Shown here: positions 8,905 through 16,903 of the stretch, piece after piece
Layout of the letters: the number at the start of each line of letters is the position of its first letter
Numbering within the stretch: position 1 is the first letter of the stretch
DNA from: JANLSE01 sp031362265
Lineage (GTDB): Bacteria > Chloroflexota > Chloroflexia > Chloroflexales > Roseiflexaceae
DNA length: 64,000 bases
Direction of reading: 5' to 3'
NCBI GenBank assembly: GCA_031362265.1
Contig: JANLSE010000290.1
Span: 1-64,000, forward strand
Made by a program: the position numbers and the translations under genes
Notes under the pieces: generated by a model
The model's input: only the letters and a program-made list of their open reading frames with translations
Told to the model about the DNA's origin: nothing
Databases searched by the model: none

Positions 8905-8995
8905 TGGTTCATCCAATATCTAGCTAAACAATGAATGATGGGTGCATAACACCCACCATACCAAGCAGGACATCTTTATAATCATCCAGTTGCTA

Positions 8996-9817
8996 CTATT
9001 TCGGCAAATTGAACCCATAGCGAGCAAGAATCAAGCGCGAATCGCCAGCAAACACATATGCCACAAACTTCTTCGCGAGAAGCGCATGCTTTGAGTCGCT
9101 GACCGGTGCGATTGGGTAGGAAGCGATGATATTTAGTGTATCAGGAATATTCACGCGTTTGACTGGCGTCTTGGAGCTTGCAATAACATCCGAGACATAC
9201 ACAATACCTGCATCACCCTCCCCAAGCGCCACTTTGGTCAAAACAGAACGCACATTCTCTTCATAGGAAACCACATTCTTAAGCACATTGGCTTTGTAGT
9301 CGCTGCCAAATGCAGGATCCTTTACGGCCTTATCCAGAAAATCGAGGGCATACTGCCCGACAGGTACGGCCTTTGCTGCCAGAACAAGTTTGATCCCTGG
9401 TGTGGCCAGATCCTGTAGCTTTGTGATCTTGATTTTACTCGTTGGTGATGTGACAACCAGTAGTCGGTTCACGACAAACGTCTTTGGGGAATCCTTCGCG
9501 ACACGGCTTGTATTCACCGCAACTGCCATCTGGGCCGTATTGGCCGATGCAAAAACATCCGCTGGCGCTCCTTGCCCAAGCTGGGCTGCCAACTGCTGCG
9601 AACCAGCGAAACTGAAGACAACCTTTACTCCAGGGTTGGCTTTCTCAAAATTCTTGCCAATCTGCCGAAATGCCTCGGTAAGCGATGCGGCCGCAAAGAC
9701 AGTGAGCTCGACCGGCTCCGCTGGGGCAGCGACAGCACTTGGCATGGCAGATCCACTCATGCCCACGATTACGACCAAGAACAATGCGAACACTGTGCGA
9801 AGATTTAGACGGCGCAT
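8996..9817 (-). CDS. modA: Molybdate ABC transporter substrate-binding protein
   Basis: 273 aa secreted or lipid-free binding protein. Residues 1-~31 are a Sec signal peptide (MRRLNLRTVFALFLVVIVG...SAVAAPA). The mature part has ModA hallmarks: VFAAASLTEAF, FAGSQQLAAQLGQGAPADVFASAN and the hinge segment GEGDAGIVYVSDV, where Ser/Asn/Tyr residues typically hold the oxyanion. GTAGGAGG precedes the ATG. It heads a modAB operon whose promoter lies about 200 bp upstream, face to face with that of the neighbouring ferritin-like gene. Confidence 0.92.
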   Translation of the reverse strand: MRRLNLRTVFALFLVVIVGMSGSAMPSAVAAPAEPVELTVFAAASLTEAFRQIGKNFEKANPGVKVVFSFAGSQQLAAQLGQGAPADVFASANTAQMAVAVNTSRVAKDSPKTFVVNRLLVVTSPTSKIKITKLQDLATPGIKLVLAAKAVPVGQYALDFLDKAVKDPAFGSDYKANVLKNVVSYEENVRSVLTKVALGEGDAGIVYVSDVIASSKTPVKRVNIPDTLNIIASYPIAPVSDSKHALLAKKFVAYVFAGDSRLILARYGFNLPK

Positions 9818-9958
9818 TGGTACCTCCTACATACTCAAAAAATGATCCTTTATCAAGGAAATGTCACTACTTGCTGGCAGTATGCACGCAGCATCACCTT
9901 TTGAAAAGTCCTTCTATATGCTCAATACTCGATTAATACTGATAGATTCAGCGAGTAC

Positions 9959-9988
9959 TTGACGTGATGGGAGGCTCGGCTATATACT
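9959..9988 (+). promoter_or_regulatory. Promoter of ferritin-like gene
   Basis: TTGACG (9959-9964) with TATACT (9983-9988) at 18 bp, or TATATA (9981-9986) at 16 bp. It lies within the 320-bp gap 9818-10137. The -10 box is one arm of an inverted repeat, TATACTT (9983-9989) / AAGTATA (10012-10018). Confidence 0.5.
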
Positions 9989-10012
9989 TAATTAATGAAT
10001 TCAAGCAAGCCA

Positions 10013-10042
10013 AGTATACCGTCTGATCATGTACCTTGTCAA
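10013..10042 (-). promoter_or_regulatory. Promoter of modAB, face to face with the previous one
   Basis: On the minus strand TTGACA (10037-10042), 18 bp, TATACT (10013-10018). Its -10 box is the other arm of the inverted repeat. The two -10 boxes point at each other with 24 bp between them, so both promoters cannot be melted at once. CCTTGTCAAGG (10035-10045) is a further palindrome covering the -35 box. The rest of the 9818-10137 gap shows no gene. Confidence 0.55.
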
Positions 10043-10137
10043 GGCAGGTGATTACCGCTGATCTTTGATCACTACGCGCCGTGTAACCAGCAGTTCAGAA
10101 GCAAATGATTTAGAAGCAGATTATGAGGAGGTAGTTC

Positions 10138-10863
10138 ATGGCCCGCACCGTACTCACTCGAAGGCGATTGATTCAGGCGACAGCTGGACTGAGTGGAGGT
10201 CTCGTCGCTGGAGGTTTTGCCCAACTGTTTGGTCTTAGCACGGCTTATGCTGCGCTCGAAGATGCAGAAGATACCCCGCAGACGATTCTCAATCTCGCGG
10301 TGACGGCGGAGGGATTGGCGATCACTGCCTATTACCACACCATCGCCAATAATCCACTTGGGCTTGATGATGCTACACTGGCGTATCTAAAGTTAGCCCT
10401 GACAGCAGAGCAATATCATCTTGAGTTTCTCCAATCGGCTGGTGGCGAACCACTTACGACTGACTTCTACATTCCTGATACGTTCTTAGTGGAGAAAGTC
10501 AGCAATGCCCGAACGTTCGTGGAATTAGAAACAGCCTTCATAGGTGCCTACCTCGCAGCGACACGACGGTTTGCTGAGTTGGGTGAGCCACGCCTTGCAG
10601 CAACCGCTGCCCAACATGCTGCGAGCGAGGCAGAGCATTTAGTCCTGTTGCGCCTGATGGGAGGGTTCTACCCTGCGAATCCAAATGGCTTACCGGCACC
10701 AATCTACTATAATGTCTCTGATGCAGTACCAACATTTGTGCCATTCGTGCAGGGCGGAACAGGCTTCGATGGCCCGATTGGGTTGCCGGGTGCTGCTGCA
10801 ATACACACCATCACTGCGGGTTATCAGATAGTTCGGGTGCCAACCTTTACCCAGGTCTTCTAG
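10138..10863 (+). CDS. Tat-exported ferritin-like domain protein
   Basis: 241 aa. Residues 1-~38 are a twin-arginine signal (TRRRLIQATAG then a hydrophobic stretch ending AYA). The mature part is a four-helix ferritin_2-type protein, with Glu/His pairs at TAEGLAITAYYH, TAEQYHLEF, VELETAFIGAY and ASEAEHLVLLR that could form a di-metal site. Family members sit in the cell envelope; their substrate is not known. Folding before export is what the Tat route implies, consistent with a bound metal cofactor. GAGGAGG lies 7 nt before the ATG. Divergent from modAB; the PadR gene follows in the same direction behind its own promoter. Confidence 0.85.
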   Translation: MARTVLTRRRLIQATAGLSGGLVAGGFAQLFGLSTAYAALEDAEDTPQTILNLAVTAEGLAITAYYHTIANNPLGLDDATLAYLKLALTAEQYHLEFLQSAGGEPLTTDFYIPDTFLVEKVSNARTFVELETAFIGAYLAATRRFAELGEPRLAATAAQHAASEAEHLVLLRLMGGFYPANPNGLPAPIYYNVSDAVPTFVPFVQGGTGFDGPIGLPGAAAIHTITAGYQIVRVPTFTQVF

Positions 10864-10928
10864 GTGTCCCATAACCATGTGGCAAGCGCGCCTGAACTGA
10901 TACAGCGCCTGTGATTACCATGGTAGTT

Positions 10929-10970
10929 TTGCCACTGTGTGTATGATAGAGGTATGATGCACAGTGGCAA
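10929..10970 (+). promoter_or_regulatory. padR promoter embedded in an 11-bp inverted repeat operator
   Basis: TTGCCACTGTG (10929-10939) and CACAGTGGCAA (10960-10970) are perfect complements 20 bp apart. The -35 candidate TTGCCA (10929-10934) is in the left arm, and the -10 candidate TATGAT (10953-10958) is 18 bp downstream, just before the right arm. A second TATGAT is at 10942-10947. The layout suggests autorepression by the PadR protein encoded next. Confidence 0.6.
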
Positions 10971-11035
10971 CGCTCCTGTGGGAGTACTGGGTTTAACAGA
11001 TGAATGTAATCGGTACATGAGGAGGCGTGAGAACG

Positions 11036-11653
11036 ATGCCAATGGTCAAACAGCCCCTAACAATCGAGCATGCATTGCTCGGTTTCGTTCGACAGCAGCC
11101 CATGCATGGCTACGAAATCCATCAACGGTTGTTGGCAAGTGCTGAGCTTGGGATGGTTTGGAGCATCAAGCAGAGTCTGCTGTATGCCTATCTCACACGC
11201 CTTGAGGAGGAAGGATTGCTGATCAGCCAGATCGCGACTCAGCGGGTGAAGACTGGTCGCAAAATCCTTGAATTGACTGAGGCTGGTGAGGCTGCGTTTC
11301 TACGCTGGGTGCGTAGTCCGGTCGGTCATGGGCGCGACTTCCGGATTGAATTTCTTGCGAAAATCTACTTCTCACGCCAGGAGAGTACCTCCGTAGCACT
11401 AGAGTTAGTTGCACGCCAACGGTGGGCCATGCGCCAGCGCCTCGAAGAGATTCAACAACGTGCGGCTAGCTTATCGAGTGAGCGTTCATATGAATGGCTG
11501 GTAGCCTGCTATCGTATTGGGCAGTTGGAAGCAACCCAACAGTGGCTTGATCTGTGTAGCGATTGGCTGATCACGGTTGTGCAGGAGCCGGGATCGCCAC
11601 TTCCAATGCCTGATTCGCTCGATCCAATCAACGCAGCGAGATCGATTGAATGA
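11036..11653 (+). CDS. PadR-family transcriptional regulator
   Basis: 205 aa. N-terminal winged helix (PLTIEHALLGFVRQQPMHGYEIHQRL...), with the family's conserved HGYEI and the LYAYLTRLEEEGLL recognition/wing region, then a C-terminal helical dimerisation domain (Vir_act_alpha_C-like, ~100-190). PadR proteins repress neighbouring detoxification or export genes in response to small ligands. The ATG at 11036 is 10 nt from AGGAGG (11020-11025); a GTG at 11027 is too close to it. The target may be itself and the small gene after it. The ligand cannot be read from the sequence. Confidence 0.9.
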   Translation: MPMVKQPLTIEHALLGFVRQQPMHGYEIHQRLLASAELGMVWSIKQSLLYAYLTRLEEEGLLISQIATQRVKTGRKILELTEAGEAAFLRWVRSPVGHGRDFRIEFLAKIYFSRQESTSVALELVARQRWAMRQRLEEIQQRAASLSSERSYEWLVACYRIGQLEATQQWLDLCSDWLITVVQEPGSPLPMPDSLDPINAARSIE

Positions 11654-11746
11654 GGTGCTATATCGTAGCACACAGTCTGTCGATAACCGCGCCAATTCCC
11701 ACATTGTAATAGGCGACTGCCATTCTGGAATTCGTGTACAACGAGC

Positions 11747-11941
11747 ATGTATATGATGGATCTCAACAACACAAAACCCATTCGCTGGCGGTTACGGCTC
11801 GCGCCATCGCCAACTACCGACGCAGCGATTCGTACCGCGATGGCAGATCTCTTGGAGCACAAGGAGGCTGGACGACTTGCACCGCCTGATCAACCAACCC
11901 ACACTGCGCTGCTCTGGTGGGTACGCGATGGCCAGGGCTAA
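11747..11941 (+). CDS. Small hypothetical protein
   Basis: 64 aa, not recognised. The composition is protein-like (acidic and basic residues balanced, LLWWVRDGQG at the end), without a signal peptide or membrane segment. ATGs at 11747 and 11756 have only a weak AACGAG upstream. It lies 93 bp after padR on the same strand and could be co-transcribed. It may be a chance frame. Confidence 0.35.
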   Translation: MYMMDLNNTKPIRWRLRLAPSPTTDAAIRTAMADLLEHKEAGRLAPPDQPTHTALLWWVRDGQG

Positions 11942-11977
11942 CTTCCAACATGACGCATATCACCTAGATTCGCAGCC

Positions 11978-12511
11978 TTATACCGCAGGCTCATAATCTA
12001 ATGCAACAACACCTGAGCTAAAGCTCTGTGCCTCAACGAGTTTGAGGGTTGCAGTACTTCCATCCTTAAAAAGGCGTTGCCCACTGCCTATTACAACCGG
12101 GTAGACCAAGAGTCGATACCGATCAATAAGATTGTGTTGGATCAGTGTCTGCACAAGCGTGCCACTACCATAAACAAGAATGTCTTGGCCGGGCTGTTGC
12201 TTCAGTTTTGTGATCTCTTCAACCACATTGCTTTTGATTAGATGCGAGTTGTTCCACGTCACTTCATTGAGCGTTGTTGATACAACATACTTCGGTCGAC
12301 TATTCATCTCCTCAGCGCCATCGTCTTTGCGTGAAGGCCATGCTGCTGCAAAGCCTTCGTATGTTACCCGTCCAAGCAGAAGCGCATCACTGGCAATCAT
12401 CTCATCGGCCTTATACTTCGCGGTTTCATCATTCCAGTAAGGCGCTGTCCAGGCTGGGTTCTCTATTACACCATCCAACGACAGAAACATCGTCATAACA
12501 AGCTTTCTCAT
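11978..12511 (-). CDS. RibD C-terminal / dihydrofolate-reductase-fold protein
   Basis: 177 aa stand-alone RibD_C (DHFR-fold) protein. It begins MRKLVMTMFLSLDGVIENP and contains the NADPH-fold signatures LLLGRVTYEGFAAAWP, KYVVSTTL and DILVYGSGTLVQTLIQHNLIDRYRLLVYPVVIGSGQRLF. Such proteins are NADPH-dependent reductases of unknown substrate, and the true folA or ribD function is unlikely. The start is the ATG at 12511, with AGGGAG upstream; a longer frame from 12556 lacks a site. Convergent with the small gene before it. Confidence 0.85.
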   Translation of the reverse strand: MRKLVMTMFLSLDGVIENPAWTAPYWNDETAKYKADEMIASDALLLGRVTYEGFAAAWPSRKDDGAEEMNSRPKYVVSTTLNEVTWNNSHLIKSNVVEEITKLKQQPGQDILVYGSGTLVQTLIQHNLIDRYRLLVYPVVIGSGQRLFKDGSTATLKLVEAQSFSSGVVALDYEPAV

Positions 12512-12594
12512 GTTCGTAGTCTCCCTGATCCTTGAGTTCTGCGACTCGGGTTGCATTACGACAATCGCGCAGAACGCAAAAGTATATTATCTGT

Positions 12595-12622
12595 ATTATA
12601 TTCCTTTATCGGAATAATTCAA
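12595..12622 (-). promoter_or_regulatory. Promoter of RibD_C protein gene
   Basis: Minus strand TTGAAT (12617-12622), 16 bp, TATAAT (12595-12600). The spacer has ATTCC (12600-12604) / GGAAT (12611-12615). Confidence 0.5.
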
Positions 12623-12660
12623 GCGTGAATTTCAAACATTTGTTCTTAGGGAATGGCTAG

Positions 12661-12694
12661 CCTGGTCGTGAGGTGGTATCGTCTCACGACCAGG
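12661..12694 (-). terminator. Perfect 12-bp hairpin after the amylase gene
   Basis: CCTGGTCGTGAG (12661-12672) and CTCACGACCAGG (12683-12694) are perfect complements around a 10-nt loop, starting 8 bp past the amylase stop codon. There is no clear U-tract. Likely terminator or 3'-end stabiliser. Confidence 0.6.
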
Positions 12695-12701
12695 CCATAG
12701 A

Positions 12702-15362
12702 TCAGAAGCCTGCGGTAGTAGAGAACTTACCGCCAGCATTGATCGCGCGAATCTTGTAAAAGCTTCCAGCTGGCGCATTAATATGGGTGTAGGTCACTTT
12801 GCCCGTGCTGGTGCCACCAAAGTTTGGTGGGCTGATTGTAGCAACCCGGTTGCCTGCACTCGGGGTAAAGCCCGCGCTGGCGCCACGGTAGATCTCGTAG
12901 GTCACCGCAAGCTCGCGGCCACTGGTTGTATCGGCCACAACCGGGTTCCATGTGAGAATATTATTTGCGCCCGAGGGTGTCTTTGTAAGGCCTGTTGCAA
13001 CTGCTGGTGTTTCAATCTTGCTCTGCTCAACAAGCACCACACCCCAATTGCTGCTGACATTCGGGCTTACCACGCCACTGGTTACGGTATAGGTTCCACC
13101 ATTGAGCGCATCGAGTAACACGGTACCATTGGGCAGGTTGTAGGGCGCGGCATTCAGCCCACTAAATGTGGCTGGGTGGCTGGCATTGTCACGGTTTAGT
13201 GCGATCAGTGCTGTTTGGCTGCCATTGGTGCGTGCAAAGCCATACACTTTTTGGGCATCGTTGATCACCAGCCCGTGCTGGACATCGCCATCCTGGAGCG
13301 CACGATAACTCAGCCGGACGCTAGCCAGCTTACGCAGATGCGGTAGCAGATTACTGGTATCGGCGGTGTAACTACCGGCAGTATCGTCCCATGGGAATGG
13401 CGCGCGGTTATAAGGATCATCCTGCCAGCGGCTCCCATCCCACACACCATCGTGCGTCAGGCCAATTTCATCGCCATAGTAGAGGGTAGGTGCACCAGCA
13501 TAGGTATACGCGAAGATCCACATTTCCTTCATACGCTGCACTGCCGCACTGTCATTGTCGTTGTTGACCTTCTTCAGCAAGAAGCGGATGCGGTTTGTGT
13601 CGTGCGAGCCCTCCAGGTTCATCATGGCCTTAAATGCCATTGGTGGGTAATCCTCCTGGATCGAGCGCAAGCGTGCATTGAACTGTGAAGGGCTGATATA
13701 AGCAATTGAGCCACTTGAACTGCTGGAGTTACTGTCGTTATCTTCGAACACGCCGCTGCTACAACCACTGCCAGCGACACAGCCGGTCGAGAGCCAACTC
13801 ATTACTGCCGAGCGATAGCGATAGTTCATGACACTATCCCACTCGTTGCCAAGCAGCCATGCCGATGAATCGCCCCATTCCTCGCCAAGCATGAGTGTGT
13901 CACTCTTACCTGTAATAGCGCTATTGCGCACTGCTGCGCGGAAGCCCTCCCAGTAATCATTTGTGGCATCGTTGGTCAGGCCAGGATCGACATCACCACC
14001 AACATCGAAACGCCAGCCGCTTGCGCCTTGTTGGGTCCAGTATGGGCCAACTGAGCTAAGCCCATTATTCCAGATCAAGGTTCGTACCGCAGCGATATTG
14101 GCCTGTAGCTTCGGTAGTGATGAATAACCATACCAGGCCTCATAGGTTTGGTTGACTGCGCATAGCGCAAGTGGGCCAGTATTGGGATCGCCATCGCGGC
14201 CAGCCTTACCAATATCCGGGATGTAGAACCAGGATCGGAAGGTGGAGCCAGTCGCCTCACAGGCACCGCTGCCATCGTTGGTGCCAATGCCTCCTGGGCT
14301 GGTCAAGGTTCCAGCGGCATTGTAGCGTGAGTAGCGATCGAAATATTTGCTATCTGAGGCGACATGGTTGAACACACCATCCAGAATGATCTTGATGCCA
14401 TGGCTATTCGCAGCACTAACCATGCTTTGGAAATCCGCCAAGGTACCGAAATCTGGGTCAATTGTCAGATAATCGGCGGTATCGTACTTGTGGTTCGAGG
14501 GCGAACGGAAGAGTGGGTTGAAATAGAGTACGGTAACACCCAGGTTATCGAAGTAACCCTGATTGATTTTGTCTGTGACGCCTTTGAGGTCGCCACCATA
14601 GAAGTTATCGCTATAGTGCCCTGTACACGAGAAAGGCGGTGCCTGGATCCCGCGTGGATCACACATGGTGTAATTCCAGTTGGCCTGGCCAGATCGGGCA
14701 ATCGTACCACCGGCCTGGTTATAGAAGAAGCGCCCGGATGCCGGGTTATTGGCGTTATTGCCATCGCGGAAACGATCCGGGAAGATCTGGTATACATTAC
14801 CGCGCTGCATCCAGCTTGGCACGCTAAAGGCCGGGTCGTAGACGGTGATCTGGAAGCTGCGCGTATCGTCGTAGCCATCGCTCATAGCGCCAGAGCCGCC
14901 GCCATAGAACGCAATATTGTCGTCCACATAGAAATCTTGGTCGGCCGTGCAACTCGTGCCTTGGTCGGTCAGTTCAAAGAAATAATATAGAATGGTTGGC
15001 TGTGCGCTGACAGGAATATCGGCAAACCACCAGTCGTAGGTGGTCGGGTCAGTGTCGAATGTTCCATCCCATGCCATGGTGTAGTAGGTCTGTACATTGG
15101 TGCGATCATTCCAGACCCGTATACGTGCACTTGTGATATCGCTCTGGGCAACCCGCAGGCGCAGTTTGACGGTGGTGTTTGGCGTGGTTGGCCCAACGAT
15201 TGAGCGGTAACTGATACTGAAGGTGTCGTGGATTGTCTCGGCCCACTGCACATTGCAGTCGGCAGCAGCAGCACGCGCGATTCTGGCCTGTGGTGTTAGC
15301 ACAAAAGCCATCAGCATACACGCAAAGATCACCCAAGATTTCTGATTGGATAATCGTATCAT
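12702..15362 (-). CDS. Secreted GH13 alpha-amylase/pullulanase-type hydrolase
   Basis: 886 aa exported glycoside hydrolase. Residues 1-~33 form a Sec signal peptide. An N-terminal beta-sandwich (~35-175, CBM/early-set type, as in neopullulanases) precedes the (beta/alpha)8 catalytic domain (~190-680). Region I is DGVFNHV (~331), the nucleophile is the Asp of GWRFDVGG (~452), the acid/base is a Glu of LGEEWGD (~494), and the transition-state Asp is in EGSHDTNR (~586). A C-terminal beta domain and an Fn3-like module (~790-886) follow. It probably degrades starch, pullulan or glycogen outside the cell. AGGAG precedes the ATG. It follows the acyl-CoA dehydrogenase gene after a repeat-filled spacer. 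Confidence 0.92.
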   Translation of the reverse strand: MIRLSNQKSWVIFACMLMAFVLTPQARIARAAAADCNVQWAETIHDTFSISYRSIVGPTTPNTTVKLRLRVAQSDITSARIRVWNDRTNVQTYYTMAWDGTFDTDPTTYDWWFADIPVSAQPTILYYFFELTDQGTSCTADQDFYVDDNIAFYGGGSGAMSDGYDDTRSFQITVYDPAFSVPSWMQRGNVYQIFPDRFRDGNNANNPASGRFFYNQAGGTIARSGQANWNYTMCDPRGIQAPPFSCTGHYSDNFYGGDLKGVTDKINQGYFDNLGVTVLYFNPLFRSPSNHKYDTADYLTIDPDFGTLADFQSMVSAANSHGIKIILDGVFNHVASDSKYFDRYSRYNAAGTLTSPGGIGTNDGSGACEATGSTFRSWFYIPDIGKAGRDGDPNTGPLALCAVNQTYEAWYGYSSLPKLQANIAAVRTLIWNNGLSSVGPYWTQQGASGWRFDVGGDVDPGLTNDATNDYWEGFRAAVRNSAITGKSDTLMLGEEWGDSSAWLLGNEWDSVMNYRYRSAVMSWLSTGCVAGSGCSSGVFEDNDSNSSSSSGSIAYISPSQFNARLRSIQEDYPPMAFKAMMNLEGSHDTNRIRFLLKKVNNDNDSAAVQRMKEMWIFAYTYAGAPTLYYGDEIGLTHDGVWDGSRWQDDPYNRAPFPWDDTAGSYTADTSNLLPHLRKLASVRLSYRALQDGDVQHGLVINDAQKVYGFARTNGSQTALIALNRDNASHPATFSGLNAAPYNLPNGTVLLDALNGGTYTVTSGVVSPNVSSNWGVVLVEQSKIETPAVATGLTKTPSGANNILTWNPVVADTTSGRELAVTYEIYRGASAGFTPSAGNRVATISPPNFGGTSTGKVTYTHINAPAGSFYKIRAINAGGKFSTTAGF

Positions 15363-15394
15363 AGGGTTGTTCTCCTTTGAAAGCCTGTGAACTT

Positions 15395-15520
15395 AGTGTG
15401 GGCGAACACAAGGTTCGCCAATACGATGTTGGAATGATGGAGCGCTACCGTGTCTCTGTGTCTCTGTGGTTCTGTGGTTCTTGGTTCTGCGGTTCTGCGG
15501 TTCTGCGGTTCCGCTGTTCT
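15395..15520. repeat. Repeat spacer between acyl-CoA dehydrogenase and amylase genes
   Basis: Contains the 19-nt palindrome GGCGAACACAAGGTTCGCC (15401-15419), identical to 6505-6523. It continues as TGTCTCTG units and TTCTGCGG units, which run up to the stop codon of the dehydrogenase. It shares its unit types and their order with the rsmE-S41 spacer. Confidence 0.8.
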
Positions 15521-16689
15521 TAATACAGCTTGATCTTATGCCCGGCGCCCTTCAGAATCTCACTGGCGATCACATGGCGCTGGATCTCATTTGTGCCTTC
15601 AAAGATACGTGTCACCCGTGCGTCGCGATACATGCGCTCAAGCGGAACCTCGCGTGAGAAGCCCATACCGCCATAAATCTGGATGGCCTCATCAATGATC
15701 TGTGATGCTGCCTCGGTACAGAAGAGTTTTACGATGCTTGATTCAAGGGTAGCCGATTCGCCACGATCAACCTTTTCTGCGCACGAATAGACGATCTGCT
15801 CCATGGCATAGATCTTGGTGATCATATCGGCCAGTTTAAATTGAATAGCCTGAAAATCGGCGATCGGGCGGCCAAATTGCTGGCGTTCAACAGCATATTT
15901 GAGGGCCAGTTCATAGGCCTCTTTGGCAGCGCCAAGGCTAGAAGCGCCAAGCCCGCAGCGCCCAATATCCAGTGTGCGCATCGCCGTCACAAACCCGGCG
16001 CCAACCTCACCAAGGACGTTCTTAGCTGGCACACGACAATCCTCGAAGAACAATGATGCCGTATGCGATGCACGTAAGCCCATCTTGGGCTCTACCTTGC
16101 CAACCTTGAATCCGGGGAACTGTTTTTCCACAATAAAGGCTGTGATGCCACCACGTGCACCAAGGTTGCGATCATTGGCCGCAAACACAACGAGCACATC
16201 GGCAAACGAGCCATTGGTGATCCACATCTTCGAGCCATTCAGAATCCAATCATCGCCATCGCGGCGTGCGGTTGTACTGATATGCGCGGCGTCACTACCG
16301 GCGTTAGGTTCGGTGAGCGCCCAGGCACCCCATTGCTTGCCTGCAACAAGCCCGCTTAGGTACTTTTCCTTTTGCTGCTCATTGCCAGAAAGATAGATTG
16401 ACATAGCACAGAGCTGCGCGTGCGCACCAATGATTGTTGCCGTCGATGCACACTTCCGATTAAGCTCCTCCATGAGGATACAGTAGCCAACTAGCCCAGA
16501 TTCGATCCCACCATATTGCTCTGGGAATGGGATGCCAATAAATCCAAGCTCACCAGCCTTCTTGAGTACCTCGAAAGGAACGCGTTCCTCTTCATCAATC
16601 TCGCGGGCGATTGGCGCAATCTCTCGTTCCGCAAATGCGCGAATTTCCTTTCGCAGCGCCTTCATTTCATCAGAAAGTGGATACTCCAT
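15520..16689 (-). CDS. Acyl-CoA dehydrogenase
   Basis: 389 aa FAD enzyme that introduces a trans-2 double bond into acyl-CoA in fatty-acid or branched-chain acid breakdown, passing electrons to ETF. Three family domains are present: N-terminal helical, middle beta (ALTEPNAGSDAAHI, GSKMWITNG) and C-terminal helical (RQQFGRPIADFQAIQFKLADM, YGGMGFSREVPLERMYRDARVTRIFEGTNEIQR). The Glu of IFEGT is the expected catalytic base, as in short/medium-chain types. AAAGGA precedes the start. Divergent from ruvA. Chain-length preference is not predictable here. Confidence 0.95.
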   Translation of the reverse strand: MEYPLSDEMKALRKEIRAFAEREIAPIAREIDEEERVPFEVLKKAGELGFIGIPFPEQYGGIESGLVGYCILMEELNRKCASTATIIGAHAQLCAMSIYLSGNEQQKEKYLSGLVAGKQWGAWALTEPNAGSDAAHISTTARRDGDDWILNGSKMWITNGSFADVLVVFAANDRNLGARGGITAFIVEKQFPGFKVGKVEPKMGLRASHTASLFFEDCRVPAKNVLGEVGAGFVTAMRTLDIGRCGLGASSLGAAKEAYELALKYAVERQQFGRPIADFQAIQFKLADMITKIYAMEQIVYSCAEKVDRGESATLESSIVKLFCTEAASQIIDEAIQIYGGMGFSREVPLERMYRDARVTRIFEGTNEIQRHVIASEILKGAGHKIKLY

Positions 16690-16771
16690 TGTATAATCCT
16701 TTCATTCCAAATAGCATCAACAAGGCTGCTGGCAGTATACCATGATGAGATACGCTCTTGTGTGCGGAAGG

Positions 16772-16780
16772 TGGTATAAT
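16772..16780 (+). promoter_or_regulatory. Extended -10 promoter of ruvA
   Basis: TGGTATAAT (TGn plus TATAAT at 16775-16780) with no good -35. It sits immediately before the repeat spacer, so the ruvA leader would be made of repeats. Confidence 0.4.
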
Positions 16781-16900
16781 CGGGAGCGCAGAGCGCAGAG
16801 CGCAGAGCGCAGGAGCGCAAGAGCGCAAAGCAGATTCTTGTCACATGTAATGATTGTGCGTTATGCGTTATGCGCTCTGCGCTCTGCGCTTGTATGGTTC
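16781..16900. repeat. GCGCAGA repeats with opposing arms upstream of ruvA
   Basis: The left arm (16783-16830) is AGCGCAG/GAGCGCAA units; the right arm (16857-16890) is GCGTTAT units then GCGCTCT units, the complement of the left. This leader can fold on itself and reaches to within 14 nt of the ruvA start, leaving no ordinary ribosome-binding site. Confidence 0.8.
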
Positions 16901-16903
16901 TCT

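Noticed and set aside
9818..10137. Molybdenum-cofactor riboswitch or ModE site upstream of modA
   Set aside because: No Moco-type aptamer fold or ModE-like TAACGTTA pattern was found. The inverted repeat seen is explained by the two promoters.
12702..15362. Long plus-strand open frames opposite the amylase gene (for example 14364-14990)
   Set aside because: They are antisense shadows of the GH13 gene with no ribosome-binding site or recognisable domain.
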